From Capitulum mitella (Eukaryota > Arthropoda > Thecostraca > Pollicipedomorpha > Pollicipedidae), in contig CP099845.1 in NCBI GenBank assembly GCA_030062745.1, positions 20,230,056-20,294,055 on the forward strand: a stretch of DNA of 64,000 nt, given 5' to 3'. Positions within the stretch are counted from its first letter, which is position 1. Every line of letters begins with the position of its first letter. Made by a program: the position numbers and the translations under genes. Shown piece by piece: positions 35,041 to 46,689 of this stretch. The notes beneath the pieces are model-generated. The model searched no databases and was not told the origin of the DNA. It saw nothing but the letters and a program-made list of their open reading frames with translations.

Positions 35041-35290
35041 GGCCCTGGCCGGCGCCGGTTCGTGCCGGTCCGTCCGTCCGTCTTCCGTCCGTCCCGGGCC
35101 GATTCGTGCCGACGCCCGGCGGGTGTGGGGCACCTGGGCCGGCGTGGCGCCGGTCCGGACGTGTGCGGATTGGTTAAGGCGTCGCTAGTCACGTGATGTG
35201 CAGTCGAGGTCGGGCCGCCGGGTCGCGGGAAAGGAGGAGTGGAAATTGGGTTCGGGCGGCGCGGGCGTAATGGAGTCGTACCAAGTAGGG
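35040..35290. repeat. GC-rich block with a CGTC-type simple repeat
   Basis: Contains a run of GTCC/CGTC units near 35066-35096 inside CCGG-rich sequence. The open minus-strand frame here is a product of the composition. Confidence 0.6.
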
Positions 35291-35840
35291 CTGAAATAGA
35301 CCTGCAGGTGAGAAGTCTTTGTGTTTGATACAGAAGACCACCCTTACATTGAAAGCACAGTCCCACTTTTAAAAATGTTGACAACCGACAGTACTTCCCT
35401 CGCCACCCACCGAAGAGCTCGTGGGATATCGGCAAATTCATTTCAGGGTTCGGATAACTTTTTCCTGTTCTAATATTTTGCGGTATATAAATGTTGTAAT
35501 CGGCCCCAGCCAGGTGTCGAGGAGAGGGATGGAACGTATTTCACTTCCAGGCCTGGACCTTTAGGTAACTGGAGAAAATACCTCTTCTTAGCAACTGAAG
35601 GAAGATCGAGATGGCCGAAAAGACCCGCTAGTTGGATACATTAAACAATGATTCCAACGAATTCGTCCTATCATTAATGCATCTAATTTGACTTTGCATT
35701 TGCATCAGCCGTTACTCACAGGAACATGACAGGTGGGTTCAAGGACACTGGTGTATACCCATTGGACACATGAGTATTCGCAGATGAGTTTCACTCGAGC
35801 CATGTCACCGACCGCGACAAACAGCCTCCGCAGCCAGGGC
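35290..35840. other. Unassigned stretch
   Basis: No gene or repeat recognised. Confidence 0.3.
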
Positions 35841-35945
35841 ACACGGGGCACCCGCCATTGCCTCCGGAGCAGGCGTGCCTGCACGCGGGGCACCCGCCTC
35901 TCCCGTCTGAGCAGGCGTGCCAGCATGCGGTGCGCCCGCCCTCGC
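35840..35945 (+). repeat. ~42-48-bp coding-like tandem repeat
   Basis: About 2.5 units of a GGGCACCCGCC...GAGCAGGCGTGCC pattern encode PPEQACLHAGHP-type repeats in the plus-strand frame that runs into the pogo-like tail. Confidence 0.6.
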
Positions 35946-36510
35946 CACCAGGAAAGATGTTCCAACACGCTGAGATGGAGTTCTGCGCCTGCTGCAGTGA
36001 TCATGATGATGACATCCCACAACCTCTTTTCCCAACACCTCGACGGCGGCTAGAGTTTGGTGGAGACGAAAGGGAGTCGATAGGCACTGTCGTCCCGGGC
36101 ACGCCTGGTATCAACAAGAGGACTGATTTTGATGTACTCGGCCGCCTACACCCGTTCCCGAACGCACCACAACGCAAAAGTGTCAGACGCAAAGCGCAAA
36201 GAAGAACAAATGAGATGCTGACAGATACACCTGTAAAAAAGAGAGTGATGCGTAAACTGAAGAAAACAAGCCAAAAAAACAAATGGTTCCGCAGAAAAAA
36301 CTCCGAAGGAAGGTGATCAGACAAAAAAGAAAACAGAAAGTCCGAATGCACAAGACGATAACAGATCATGTTTCGTCTGCCACATTCCTTACCGCACCTC
36401 ACCAGAGGAGTGGATATCGTGCACAGCCAAGGGCATGCATTTACCGCTCAGACGTGCAGGGAAACCAGACCAGCTATGTCTATGATTTCTGCCGGAAGTT
36501 ACAGTCATGT
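35946..36510 (+). pseudogene. pogo/Tigger-like transposase C-terminal relic
   Basis: The plus-strand frame contains HPFPNAPQRKSVRRKAQ followed by MLTDTPVKK. This resembles the basic linker with 'ILT.TP.K' that follows the DDE domain in pogo-group (Tc1/mariner superfamily) transposases. Downstream, in a different frame, SCFVCHIPYRTSPEEWISC looks like the C-terminal PHD-type zinc finger many members carry. The catalytic DDE domain was not found upstream, so this is a 5'-truncated, frame-broken remnant. A host gene using a similar tail is possible but less likely. Confidence 0.45.
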
Positions 36511-36879
36511 GGCGATGGGCTAAGGTGGCCAGATAAAATGAAGAGGAGAGAAGGTACCAAGAAGGAAGAAAGGTGTTAAGGTGTGTGTCAGCTGGCATCG
36601 ACAAGGGTTTAGTTTCGAGAAAGAGAGCTGTTTTTAGTTTGCAATGCCAGAGAGTAGCAGGTGCTGCAGGTGCTGATGCAGGCACATAAGTCGTTCTTAC
36701 GTTCTTCAGGTTTGTTGGTTAGGTTCGCTGATATCGCGCCGTGAGCGGACAGAAATGTCTACTGCAGTGGAGCTGAATGTAACTGTAATTGGGCTGAATA
36801 GATCATTTTCAGGTTCGATAATCCTCTTGCTTTTCCGAAAGCTTTTCGGCGTGACGCTTTAGTTTAGGTATTCTGGTTT

Positions 36880-37387
36880 TTGCTTTGGACATGAGGCAAA
36901 GTGCAATCGCTGCCTGATGAAGACGTCCTGAGATATGTGGGTACATACAAATATTGTCACGGTGAGTCCCACTCTCCCCTGTACGTGGAATGTTTTCCAA
37001 GTCAGGATATCAGTCGATGCCCCTGTTTAATGTCAATGGCTTCTCTTGAACTCGAAGACGCCACTGTTTTCAAAACCTGAAATATACTTTCAGTTGTACG
37101 TACGTTGAGTCATATACATAACTGACTCCAAATCTCGTCGAATTGTTAATGAAAAAGATAAAATGTACCTTTGATTTAAAGAAGGACTTCCAAACCCCCC
37201 GGAATGACGCATAACTCAGAGACTTGACGTGACTTAGACAAACGTTGTTGAAAAGTATCAATAAAAGAAGTTAAGTCCGACATCACAAATTTCAGTTTCC
37301 TGAACTCAGCTGTTCACCGGCAGTCTACGAAGAACCTCATGGCGCGCGACAACCAGCCCCTTCCGTCTGGAGAGCTTTATCATTACC
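36880..37387 (-). repeat. Dispersed repeat rep-X, copy 2
   Basis: Inverted relative to 308-1200 and lacking the ~400-bp insertion. Shared blocks include 'caacaacgtttgtctaagtc', 'gagttatgcgtcattccgg' and 'tctcaggacgtcttcatcag'. The abrupt end near 37387 mirrors the start of copy 1. Confidence 0.65.
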
Positions 37388-39100
37388 AAGCGGTCGTCGC
37401 CGACTCGGTGTGCGCTTGGTCACGAGTCACCACAGTCAAGATCAAGTACAGGTGGCCATGTTTGGGTCGAGTCTTCAGAATTGATTTTCATTTTAAAATG
37501 GGGAATTTCAGGCCAAAATCGGGGCACCTCTATCATCTGCACCTCCTTGCTTGGAAAATCACCTGCATAGAATCACACAAAACTGCGGGAAGTCACGTCA
37601 TGTGAAATCAAACTTTCGGTGGTAGGAAAGCTTAACACTGAAAGGGATAAAGACGGGACAGAAAGATACTGTACAGTGATAGCTCATTCTATACGTGCCT
37701 CGACTGAGTCGGAAACATTGGGATATAAACATATGCCTCATATTGGGATGGGGCTTTCTACGCCCGACTAATTGTTCGAGATTATTCCATTTGAAAACTG
37801 TTGAATGCTATTTGTAATTAAGCCATAAACACTGTTTATGTACGCCATCAAATAACTTGGCGCAAATATATCTGAGAAAAATGGAAAAAAAACATTTCAA
37901 ATTCTGACAACTATTTACCATTATCACTGATGATACACTGAGGAGGGCCAATGGGCGAAACGTTCGCCTACTCCCCGGCACTTCTAAGAGCTACAAGCCA
38001 CACAAAACGGCATACAGGCCAAAAACCACCAACTGTTTACCTATAATTATGTTTAAATAATGAACATCTCTGTTAATGAGACCTGGAAATACTCAAAAAT
38101 GCCAAAACAAAGTGACCGAAATCCGAAGGAAATCAATATTTGGGAACAGGTTAGATTTCACGGATGGACGTTTAGACCTCTTAACTAATGGTTTGCATCC
38201 GGCCCTGCTTGCCACCAAGCAAACTTTTTACGAACGTGAAGGCTTTTCGTGATGTCTTTTCAACCTAACAACAGGATAATTCTTTCCAACGACCTCGCAT
38301 GATAGAGTTAATTTCGGAGGTCTTTACCACCGATTTGGACTTGTTCATGCCGATTTCAGCACAGGTTAGAAATGAAAACGTCCTTTGCTGATGCCGAACG
38401 TGGGTTACCAAGGGATCAGCTTTTCTCGCTGTGATGATGCGATGATGAATGACGATGATTAATTACGGAGCATTACCAGGCACTAGGACTACGTCAACAG
38501 CCTGTCAAAGGAGTTTGTGTAAGGTGCAGGCAAATGAGCGATTTGCTCTGAGATTTGATTACATGCAATGACTAGTTGGGCCTGCGCCATAGGTACAGGA
38601 AGAGGATGGATCAGGAGACGTGCACTTTCTCAAATCGTTGAAACAACTCCATATCATTGCATCGAAATATTGCCCTCAAACCCTGCTTTTTTCATCTTTC
38701 ATAATGGCTACACCTCTGGTCGTCGCATTCGTTACCACGCAGCATATTTGCATGGCAGGAAAGCAGGGATGCTGTGAGCTCAGGCTGGCCTCCACCTGAA
38801 GGCGGCACGCATCTTCAGCGCCAAAAAGAGGCCGCCTGGTCTTCCTTGTTTTTGTCATGATGGACTCAACGGACACGAAGAGCGGCAGACCAGTTGTGGT
38901 TAGCCTGATGGGCGAGTCCGTTGCCTCGTGTTGTTGATGGGAAGCAACCACTGAATACAAGGCCTGATCTGTTCTGTAACGTTTGGTTTGCCTCGGACAG
39001 GACATGAACGCCCGAACGGTACGCCACCTTATCTCGCACCACGTGAGCTTAGTCGCAGATCTTGAAGTAAGCGCCAGTCACCCTGATCTGTTCCAGATAT
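37387..39100. other. Unassigned stretch
   Basis: No gene recognised. A phrase at about 37938-37965 (CTGAGGAGGGCC...GGGCGAAACG) resembles 3' parts of retroelements but could not be placed. Confidence 0.3.
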
Positions 39101-39104
39101 TTCC

Positions 39105-39165
39105 TTGTCAGCAGTCTGCAGGCAGCAGTCAGTAGTCAGCAAACCGCAGTCAGCAGTCAGACTGA
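39105..39165. repeat. CAGTCAG-type short tandem repeat
   Basis: Imperfect repetition of CAGCAGTCAG/CAGTCAGTAG units. Just downstream (39180-39400) come repeated GAATCGATTCC-like motifs. Confidence 0.6.
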
Positions 39166-39169
39166 TGCT

Positions 39170-40105
39170 TGATTCCATCGGAACAAGAATCGACTCCAGA
39201 ATCGATTCCGCTCCGGCCAGTCAGAATCAAAACCGATTCCACTGGCAAGTGCCAGGATCAGATTCGGAGTTAAATCGCGGTTACCAACAAAATCAGAATT
39301 GAAATTGATTCCAGCGGGTCAATGAATTTGGCTGGATTTTGGTAGAACTGGTGCTTGAATCGACTCATTTGTGAAGTGGAATCGAAGAGGAATTAAACAC
39401 GGGTCTGTCAGCAATCGAATTTCAGTTGAGGCGCCTGGCGTAAGGCTGGTTTCCACAACCAATCTGCTATGACTCAGTAATTACCCAGCTATTTCTCACT
39501 TTTGCTGGTGTCAGTCTGCTGCGATCGGTTGCTGATGTTTGATGCCGCCGCTTTCTGAGTCTTGGATGCGTATCTGGAGCCGGTATTCCAGCACATTTGT
39601 CGTCAAGGCTGCCGCGCCATGTTACAGGAGCACATGCGGTTGCGCTCACTGATCAGTGGGAGTTATTGAATTTCCGGACTCGGCACACTGGTCCTTCCGC
39701 TCCAATTCAAGGTTAACCGCAGCGTGCAAACATCAATTATGAGTGAGAGGTAATTTCAGAAATGGCAAGTTTAAGCACAGAAGCCTCCGCTGGGTTTCCA
39801 AACAACAGTGGCGGTCTCGCAGCAGCCACGCAGTTCCTCCTTGACGAACGCCCTGTGTGCGCCTCTGTTCGCAGGCGTCCATCAGCGTCAGCGTCGGATG
39901 AGTTCCAGTCACCTTCGACAGGCGGCGGAGGGTGTGCCCCGAGATCTCTCTCGGCGGCGCCTGCAGCCGAGCAGTGCGAGCGGTGGCCGCCGAAGAGGCT
40001 GGACCAGACTCCGGGCAAGACCGGGTCAGACGCGTGCCAGACCAGGCCAGACCTGGTCAGACCGGGTCCAGACTGCGGGCCAGGTCGGACGCGCGAGCGG
40101 CAGCC
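39170..40105. other. Upstream region and probable 5' UTR of the SLC22-like gene
   Basis: GC content rises steeply after about 39850. A degenerate GACCAGGCCAGACCTGG-type repetition lies at 40005-40085, just before the start codon. Upstream open frames on the plus strand (from 39762 and 39808) overlap the start region and would count as uORFs if transcribed. No TATA box was identified. Confidence 0.35.
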
Positions 40106-41732
40106 ATGGAGTCCGTCGAGAAGAGCGAACCGACGTTCGACGACGTGCTGCGGATGGCGGGCGGCACCGGGCGCTGGCAGTTCTGGCGCATCCTCTGGCT
40201 CACCAAGTGCGTAGTCGCCCTCGCCTTCTTCTTGATGGCGATGATCTTCCTGGGCGCCGTGCCTGAGCACCGCTGCGCCGACGGCCACCCGCCGGGCGTC
40301 GGCTTCGACGACCTACCAGCCGACGCGCCGCGCTGCCGCGTCGGCAACGCCAGCTGCACGCGCTGGGTGTACGACACGTCGGAGTTGGGCTCCACGATGG
40401 TCGTCCAGTGGGACCTGGTGTGCCAGCGCAAGCCGCTGCTGGCGCTGATCCAGTCGCTGTCCATGGTGGGCGGCCTGGTGGGCGCGCTGCTGACCGGTAC
40501 GTGCAGCGACCGCTTCGGCCGGCGGGCGACGGCGCTGGCCGGCTCCGGGCTGTACTTGGTGACGTCACTGGCCACCAGCGCGACGTCAGACTACTACGTC
40601 ATGCTGGCCATGCGCATCCTAAACGGCATCGGCGCCAGCGTCATGTTGGCACCCACCGTCGTGCTCATCCTGGAGATACTGACGCCCGAATGGCGCATGC
40701 TGGCCGGCCTGCTCATCCAGCTGCCGTTCGCGGTCGGCCTGATGCTGCTCTCGCTGCTGGCCTACCTGGTGCCCGTCTGGTGGCAGCTGCAGCTGGTGCT
40801 AGCCTCGCCGGCGCTGCTGTTCGTCGCTGACGTCTGGCTGCTGCCGGAGTCGCCGCGCTGGCTGGTGGTCAGCGACCGGCTGCCGGAGGCGGCCGTCCTG
40901 CTGCACCGGATCGCCGCCGCCAACGGCGCCCCTCAGCCGGATGACGCCGACCTGCTGCCGCTGCTCGGCGCCGTGCGCGACGCGGAGCGGCGCCAGCAGG
41001 CGCAGTTGCGCGCCGGCGCCGGCGCCGCGCCGCTCTGGCAGCTGGTGCGCACGCCGCGCATGCGGCGCGCCATGCTCGTCACGTTCGTCTGCTGGCTCGG
41101 TTCGGGCATGTCCTACTACGGCATCGCGTTCGACATCAGCCAGCTGAGCTCGAACCGCTACATCGGCAACTGCCTGTCGGGCCTGGTCGAGGTGCCGGCC
41201 TGCGTGCTGCCGTGGCTGACGGCCACGCGGTGCGGTCGGCGGCCCACGGTCGGCGTGCTCTACCTGGCGGCCGCTGCCGCCATCCTGCCGACCGCGTTCG
41301 GCGTCGACGCCCGCCTGCTCCTGCCGCTGGGCCTCGTCGGCAAGTTTGCGGTGACGGCCGCCTTTCTGTGTGCTCTACATCTACACGCCCGAGTACCTGC
41401 CGACGACGGTGCGCACGGCCGGCCTGGCGGCGGCGTCGGTGATGGCGCGCGTCGGTTCCATCGTGTCGCCGTTCGTGATCGACGTGGCGTCGGAGCTGCA
41501 CGCCGGCGCGCCGGCGACCGTGTTCGGCGCCATGACGCTGCTGGCAGGCACCGCGGCCTTCCTGCTGCCCGAGACGGTCGGCAGGCGGCTGCCGGAGACG
41601 GTGGCCGAGGTGGAGCTCGACTCGTGGCGTTCGGAGCGCTCCGAGCGTAGCGAGAGGCTGAGCGACCTGCTGCCGGCTCTGCGGCGCCGCCAGCCGGACC
41701 GGCAGCGCGAGCCCGCCGAACAGAAGTGCTGA
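40106..41732 (+). CDS. Organic cation/anion transporter-like protein (SLC22, MFS), one frameshift
   Basis: It moves organic ions across the plasma membrane as a 12-helix major-facilitator carrier. ATG 40106 sits in a strong context (GCAGCCATGG) and opens with FDDVLRMAGGTGRWQ, the usual SLC22 N terminus. The long first extracellular loop (about residues 50-110) has cysteines (EHRC, PRC, SC, LVC) and an N-A-S glycosylation site. DRFGRR (135-140) is the MFS loop 2-3 motif, NGIGASVMLAPT and LEILTPEWR follow, and PESPRWL (about 247) is the SLC22 signature. Near 41361-41367 the frame shifts by one base; the +1 frame then gives YIYTPEYLPTTVRTAG and the last helices to TGA 41730-41732. Length is about 540 aa, intronless and very GC-rich. 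It is either an assembly indel or a young pseudogene. Substrate is unknown. Confidence 0.85.
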
Positions 41733-42350
41733 GCCACCTGCTGCTCTAGGGTTTTCGGGAGAAATGGACGGCACACCTCGTGGCCCTGTCATGGAATGTT
41801 TTTAGAGTTCATGGTGCCAGGGGTATTTTAGGCAGTCTCTTAGGATGTGGTACCATAGGTCTGATAAAATTAACCGAAGATGAAGGGACTGGTTCCTGTC
41901 TCCCGGCTACATCCGTGGCTGGGGCCGTCTGATACCGTGAGCAGGGACGGTTGCAGGAAGACTCGCTAAACATCTGCCCATTAAGCGGACCATTTCTGGC
42001 CAGCAGGTTCGCACCGTAAACCAGTACCTTAGAGGCTCCCTGTTCGTGCTGTGCGATAATGCTGCAACTTCCGGCTGGGGACACTTCGAACCCAAGGTTA
42101 TTTGCGACAGATATTAACGAACCATCAAGACAACCATATTGTTTGTCTTGAAATGATGCTTGATGAAGCAGTCATTTGATTCGATGTAGTTCTGGTCATT
42201 ACGGATCTATGGAATGAATTGGAATGGGATGATAAGAAAAAAAGAGCTTTCGACGATTCTTTACATGCGCCGGAAAGGACAGGACTTTGGTGGGGGATCA
42301 GGGTTGAAGATGATGAAAAGATCAGTTTCGGTATATGGGTAAATACGGTA
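41733..42350. other. 3' flank of the SLC22-like gene, unassigned
   Basis: Composition falls back to average immediately after the gene. No recognisable feature before the LINE 3' end. Confidence 0.35.
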
Positions 42351-42479
42351 AGTTTTTCATTTGTTGGGGTTTTAAAGGGCATTTCGGCCCGCTAGGACCA
42401 TTTCATTCCTTGCAGATGTGTTATGTTATGCCATGGATTGAAATGTTGTCTGCGTCATGGATTTAAGCTGGTGCATCAG

Positions 42480-43270
42480 GCCAGTATTGCGCAAGGAAGT
42501 AAATAAAAGTTGGGTGAGTTCTGGATGATCGCCACCAAGAAAAACCGCAAACGAAAGGATAACATTGTGTCTTTGGCTCTGGCGATAGCGAATGAGAGGA
42601 CGACAATGAACGTCATAAAGCGCACAAGTGATGAGAAAATGGGTGACTGTGAAATGGGCATGACAATTTCGGCAGGTTGGGCGAGGTTCATGGGAGAATA
42701 TGAAACTATGTGTGAGTCATGTATAGCCAATATGGAATATAGCTTGCACAACTTCCTCCTGTCTGTTCTTTTTAGAAACGGAAACTCACTTAACTATATC
42801 GTGTTTTATATCGTGCATTTGTGTGTGTCTAGTGTTATTGACTCATTGCTGTTGCCAGTGTGCCATGCCAGTTCTGTGAATGGACGTCTTCATGGATGAA
42901 AAGTCGAGTGGAATGATAGTTATCTCTGTCAATGTCAGTGCATGTTTTGCCGCGTCGGTCGGCTTGTTCATTTCCTCCAATGCCGCTATGGCCGGGAATC
43001 CATAAAAACCGCACTTTTATCCCAGCCTTTGCCAGCGTCTAGTGAAGCTGCACTGTATGAATGTTCAAAAAGAATGATGGATAAGAGATGATAGACTGCA
43101 CAGCACCGCACAGAGAGTGAGTCACTGCAGGTGATTGACTTCCGTACCTCGCTAACCTTGATAAAATTCAAAGATAAAAGAATGGCGTGTAGCTCGGTTT
43201 TAAAAACGAAAGAGTTGTCTGACAATTTCCTTTGTATGGTACACTCTCCACATATCACCGCGTTTGCCGT
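42480..43270 (-). pseudogene. LINE ORF2: RNase H and C-terminal domain
   Basis: Minus-strand pieces include FKTELHAILLSLNFI (catalytic Glu helix), CSDSLSVRC (Asp segment) and SGIGGNEQADRRGK, the end of RNase H where the family reads 'H.GI.GNE.AD..AK'. A C-terminal segment to about 42480 follows, with the cysteine/histidine spacing of the region after RNase H (CRNCHAHF). Several frame changes are needed, so it is not functional. Confidence 0.75.
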
Positions 43271-43419
43271 GTGATCACCTCTTTGGATCCACCAGTAAGA
43301 ACGAAATGATAATGCTGATGTTTGACCTTGAAGACCTTAAAGCGTTGTATTTCTTGCTGCGTAAGCAGATCTTTTTCTTCCTGCCCTACACAAGCTCAAG
43401 GACTTCCCCTGCAGCTACA

Positions 43420-45690
43420 TGCCATGGTGTCTGGGTATGGCCGGTAAGCGAGCTATGTGCGGCTTGTTGAAATAAACGGTTTGAGAAAAAAAAGTTTGAC
43501 GCGTGATGCTATGGGAATACCACTTTGCCTCTCCATTGGTCCAACATACTTGTGATGTATGTTGGGTAGTATTTGAAAATGGATATTTACGAGATGATTG
43601 GTAAAATTCATCTTGGCAGCAATATCTCAAAGTGAGCTTAACTCTGCGTACGTGTAATGGTGGTATCGTGGTGTCAACTTGCAGGGCAATGATAGATGAT
43701 ATTTTCATTACTGCTACGGCCAGTCGTATGAAATTTTCTGTATCGCGTCGAATTTGTTCAGTGTGGCTTCGTTGGCTCCTCCATATGTCCGAAATCAACC
43801 TTAGGTGAAACAATACAGATGTAAAAGTGTAGCGCGGTCGGCGCCAAAACGAGTGTTCGCAATGCATTTGAAAAGGTTGGGTCTTTTCCTGCGTTTGATT
43901 TACACGTGCTGGAGGTGTCGTCGCACCAGGAGCAATGGATCGAGTCCAACGCCTAAAAATTTTAAAGATCTAAGAAGTGGAATAGTATGGCCATCAAACT
44001 GCAGTCCACGTCCATAATCTATACGTCTTTTCTATTCGGAAAAGATCTGCTGATTTTTGAGGTGAGAAAAATAAACCGTTGTTTTTGGACCAAATTTCTT
44101 GCTTGCTGCAGAACTCTGGATCATGTTTAGGCACACGTCCAGGCTACTGTGTGTGTATCAGAGGGCGGTATCATCTGCAGATATGGAATGCAATGAGCTC
44201 GACGGGACTTGGTTAAAAATATCGTTGACCATGATGCTAAAAAGTACCGGTAAAAGGCAGCTAACCTGAGGAAAATCATTCTCTAAAGTAAAATAGGCGG
44301 AATGACTGGCGCGGTAACGAACTCAAGTACTTTTTTTCAACAAGTATTTTTTCCCGATAAAAATCCGACCAAGTAGTTTACCTATGTGTCTTTTTACGCC
44401 TTATACGGTGTATCTTTTCGATTACAGCGAGTTTATAAACCATGTTGTATGCAAGACGTATGTAAAGAAAAACTGCAGCCACGTGTTGCTTGTTTTTAAA
44501 CCCTTTGCGAATGCCCGTTTCTAAGCGTAACACGTTATCTATGGCACTTTGGTTTTCCCGAAAGCATCCCTGAAACTGTGATAAAACGTACTCCTTTTCT
44601 GAAAACCGGACCAATCTTTTCACATCCATTCGTTCGAAAATCTGTCCTTGGCATCCGGTCAGAGCAATGGGTCTGTATGTAGTTGTCAGGGTTGCTCATA
44701 TCTTCTCCAGGTTTTGGCACTGGAATAACAGCGGATGTTTTCCATGCATCTGGGAATTTATGCGATGTTCAAAGGCTGATGAATGTTCGTGAACGAGTTA
44801 GAGCATAGTGGTCGGGTAAGTGCCTGAAGAAAGCATGATGTAGTTTATCGGGACCACCCGACGTGTTTCCGGTACGTGATATGGCGTTTTTTAGTCCCGA
44901 AGAAGAAAAGATCATGTTGTAAGTTTCCTGATTATCCGATAGAAGGGCGTCAGATGGCAAAATAAATAAGTATCGTGCAGATGTGCGGAACTCGTGGCCG
45001 TAGTTCTCGGAGGAACTACAGTGAGAAATATTTTGACCTATTGCGTTTATGACCCTCAATGGTTCAGATGTAACAGTGCCGTTGATGCGTGAAGCCGGAA
45101 TAGAAAAAGGCCCGTTTCCCAAAGAGTGTTCGGACAAAGTTCCCAGATTTGCCCCCGTGGAGTTTCTTGTATAAAATGCGAGGTGAAAGGTTACCATGAG
45201 TACCTTTTTGTGGTGCAAATAAATAAGTTATTTTATTATTAAATTATTTTATTATTAATACATCTCATTTTTATTATAAACTACATAGTTCTATATCATA
45301 TCATATAAATATATTGAATTGTATACTTATATATCATATGTTACATAATAAAGATATTTTATTGATAAATTAAATGGTGAGTTCAACACGCCTGCGATTG
45401 CGTTCAGTGCGGTGTGCCTCGTCTCTATGTCCAAGAAAGGCGCAAAAAGCTCGCTTTCTTCGTGCCACCGCTTGGGCGACAGCGGAGGACCACCATGACT
45501 TTTGAGGTTTGGACGATGATGATGTGAAAGTATCTATCGAAGATACCGTTTGTAAAATGTGCTCTGTGATGAAGTCGATACCTTCAACCGGGTAGTCGAA
45601 CTCAGCTGGTTGTGCGTAGCACAACTGGGTAAAAACGTCCCAGTTCGTTCTTTTTAAAATCCATCTTGGTAAACCCCGTGACAAAGTATC
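43420..45690 (-). pseudogene. LINE ORF2: linker, reverse transcriptase and thumb
   Basis: From upstream: WWSSAVAQAVARRKRA (post-endonuclease linker), TSGGPDKLHHAFFRHLPD (start of RT, 'GPDgI...ml+hL' in the family), then FQGCFRENQSAIDNVLRLET followed by FLYIRLAYN, equivalent to the RT 'F+DI.KAYD' block. Here the Asp residues read Tyr-Ile and Tyr-Asn, so catalytic positions are lost. The thumb region continues to about 43420. It is broken by frameshifts and the AT-only insert. Confidence 0.75.
45225..45375. repeat. AT-only low-complexity insert in the LINE
   Basis: About 150 bp of TTATTATTA and TATATCATA-like sequence with almost no G or C, interrupting ORF2 between endonuclease and reverse transcriptase. 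Confidence 0.8.
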
Positions 45691-45749
45691 GTTGCTGGTC
45701 GGAAAATTGTGTGGATTTTAATGGGATAATGGTCTCTGTCATATACATC

Positions 45750-46340
45750 ACTGTGTACTGGCCTTTCAGACTATGTTCCTAACGTTCGCGAACACAGTGT
45801 TAGGTTAATGGCGGATTCCGTGTGGTGGCAAGATGAGAAATGAATATTAGCACCATTGTTTAGCAAAAGGAGGCCTTTCATATCAGTACAATCTGCTATG
45901 ATACGACCCCCGTTATCAGCGAGTCTGGCTTTGTTATTCCCATCCGGATGGTGAGCGTTAAAATCTCCGGTGATGATGTTTTGATCTGAGGAATGCGCTG
46001 CTAGCTGGCCGAAATCATTTAAAAATTTACTGTCATTTCCGTCAGGAGGTAGGTATACACTGCATACATCAATGCTCCTTCCGTTTAGTCGCGTTTAGTC
46101 GTACTGTGCAAGCTACAGTTTGTGCGTCGCAGTGTAATAGGTGGATGGAAAAAGTCATTTGAAATGTACAGCGCCAGCCCACCGTGAGCGTCTCAGTTCA
46201 TCTAAAACGTCAAAGCGATATACAAGTTGCAATTGCCCAGTGTGTGAAATCACGTTTCTTGTATGGCGATGATGGCAGATGCCAAAAATATCCTAAAAAA
46301 AAGGTTTTTCTCAGCCCACTTTGATAAAAGTCCTCAGCAG
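45750..46340 (-). pseudogene. LINE ORF2: apurinic-type endonuclease domain
   Basis: Minus-strand translation gives an HTRNV segment where the family reads 'I.ALQETWL'. Further on comes HHPDGNNKARLADNGGRII, then LLLLNNGANIHFSS and ESAINLTL, matching the 'N+H...W......RG......' and 'N.G..TH.....+S.IDLT' blocks. The domain nicks target DNA to prime reverse transcription. It is spread over more than one frame and is dead. Confidence 0.7.
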
Positions 46341-46689
46341 TTCCACTGAAGTAAAAGAGACATAAAATGTGTTCAAGCGTGACCGCCACCAGCACCTGTT
46401 GGTGCCAATGATCGACCGTGGGAGCGCGCCCGAGCCCCGATCACCCACTGGTCGGGTCTGGTGCGGGGCCTACGCTCGCCGGGACTGCCCGGCCTTTGGC
46501 CGTCCTGTATCCGGCCGGTGCCGGGCGGTCGCCCCGGCTGGGTCCGCCCGTGTGGACGGTCCCGCCCGAGAGCTGGGTGACCGTTCGGCTGATCCCGCCC
46601 TCGAGTGGGTGACGGCCGTCGGGCCGTCGGGCCAGAAGCTTGTTACGGGGCTGCCGGCTGGGGTTGTGGTTGTGCCTGGGTTGCTGTTA

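Noticed and set aside
34950-35441. 163-codon minus-strand open frame
   Set aside because: Its central part is read from CCGG/CGTC low-complexity sequence, and it has no recognisable domain or splice support.
37938-37965. Possible hammerhead ribozyme core (CTGAGGA...GAAAC)
   Set aside because: The core words are present, but stem II pairs poorly and no flanking stem with a cleavage site could be formed.
39762-40288. Several overlapping open frames before and across the SLC22-like start, both strands
   Set aside because: GC-rich shadows of the transporter and its leader; only the ATG at 40106 gives the family N terminus.
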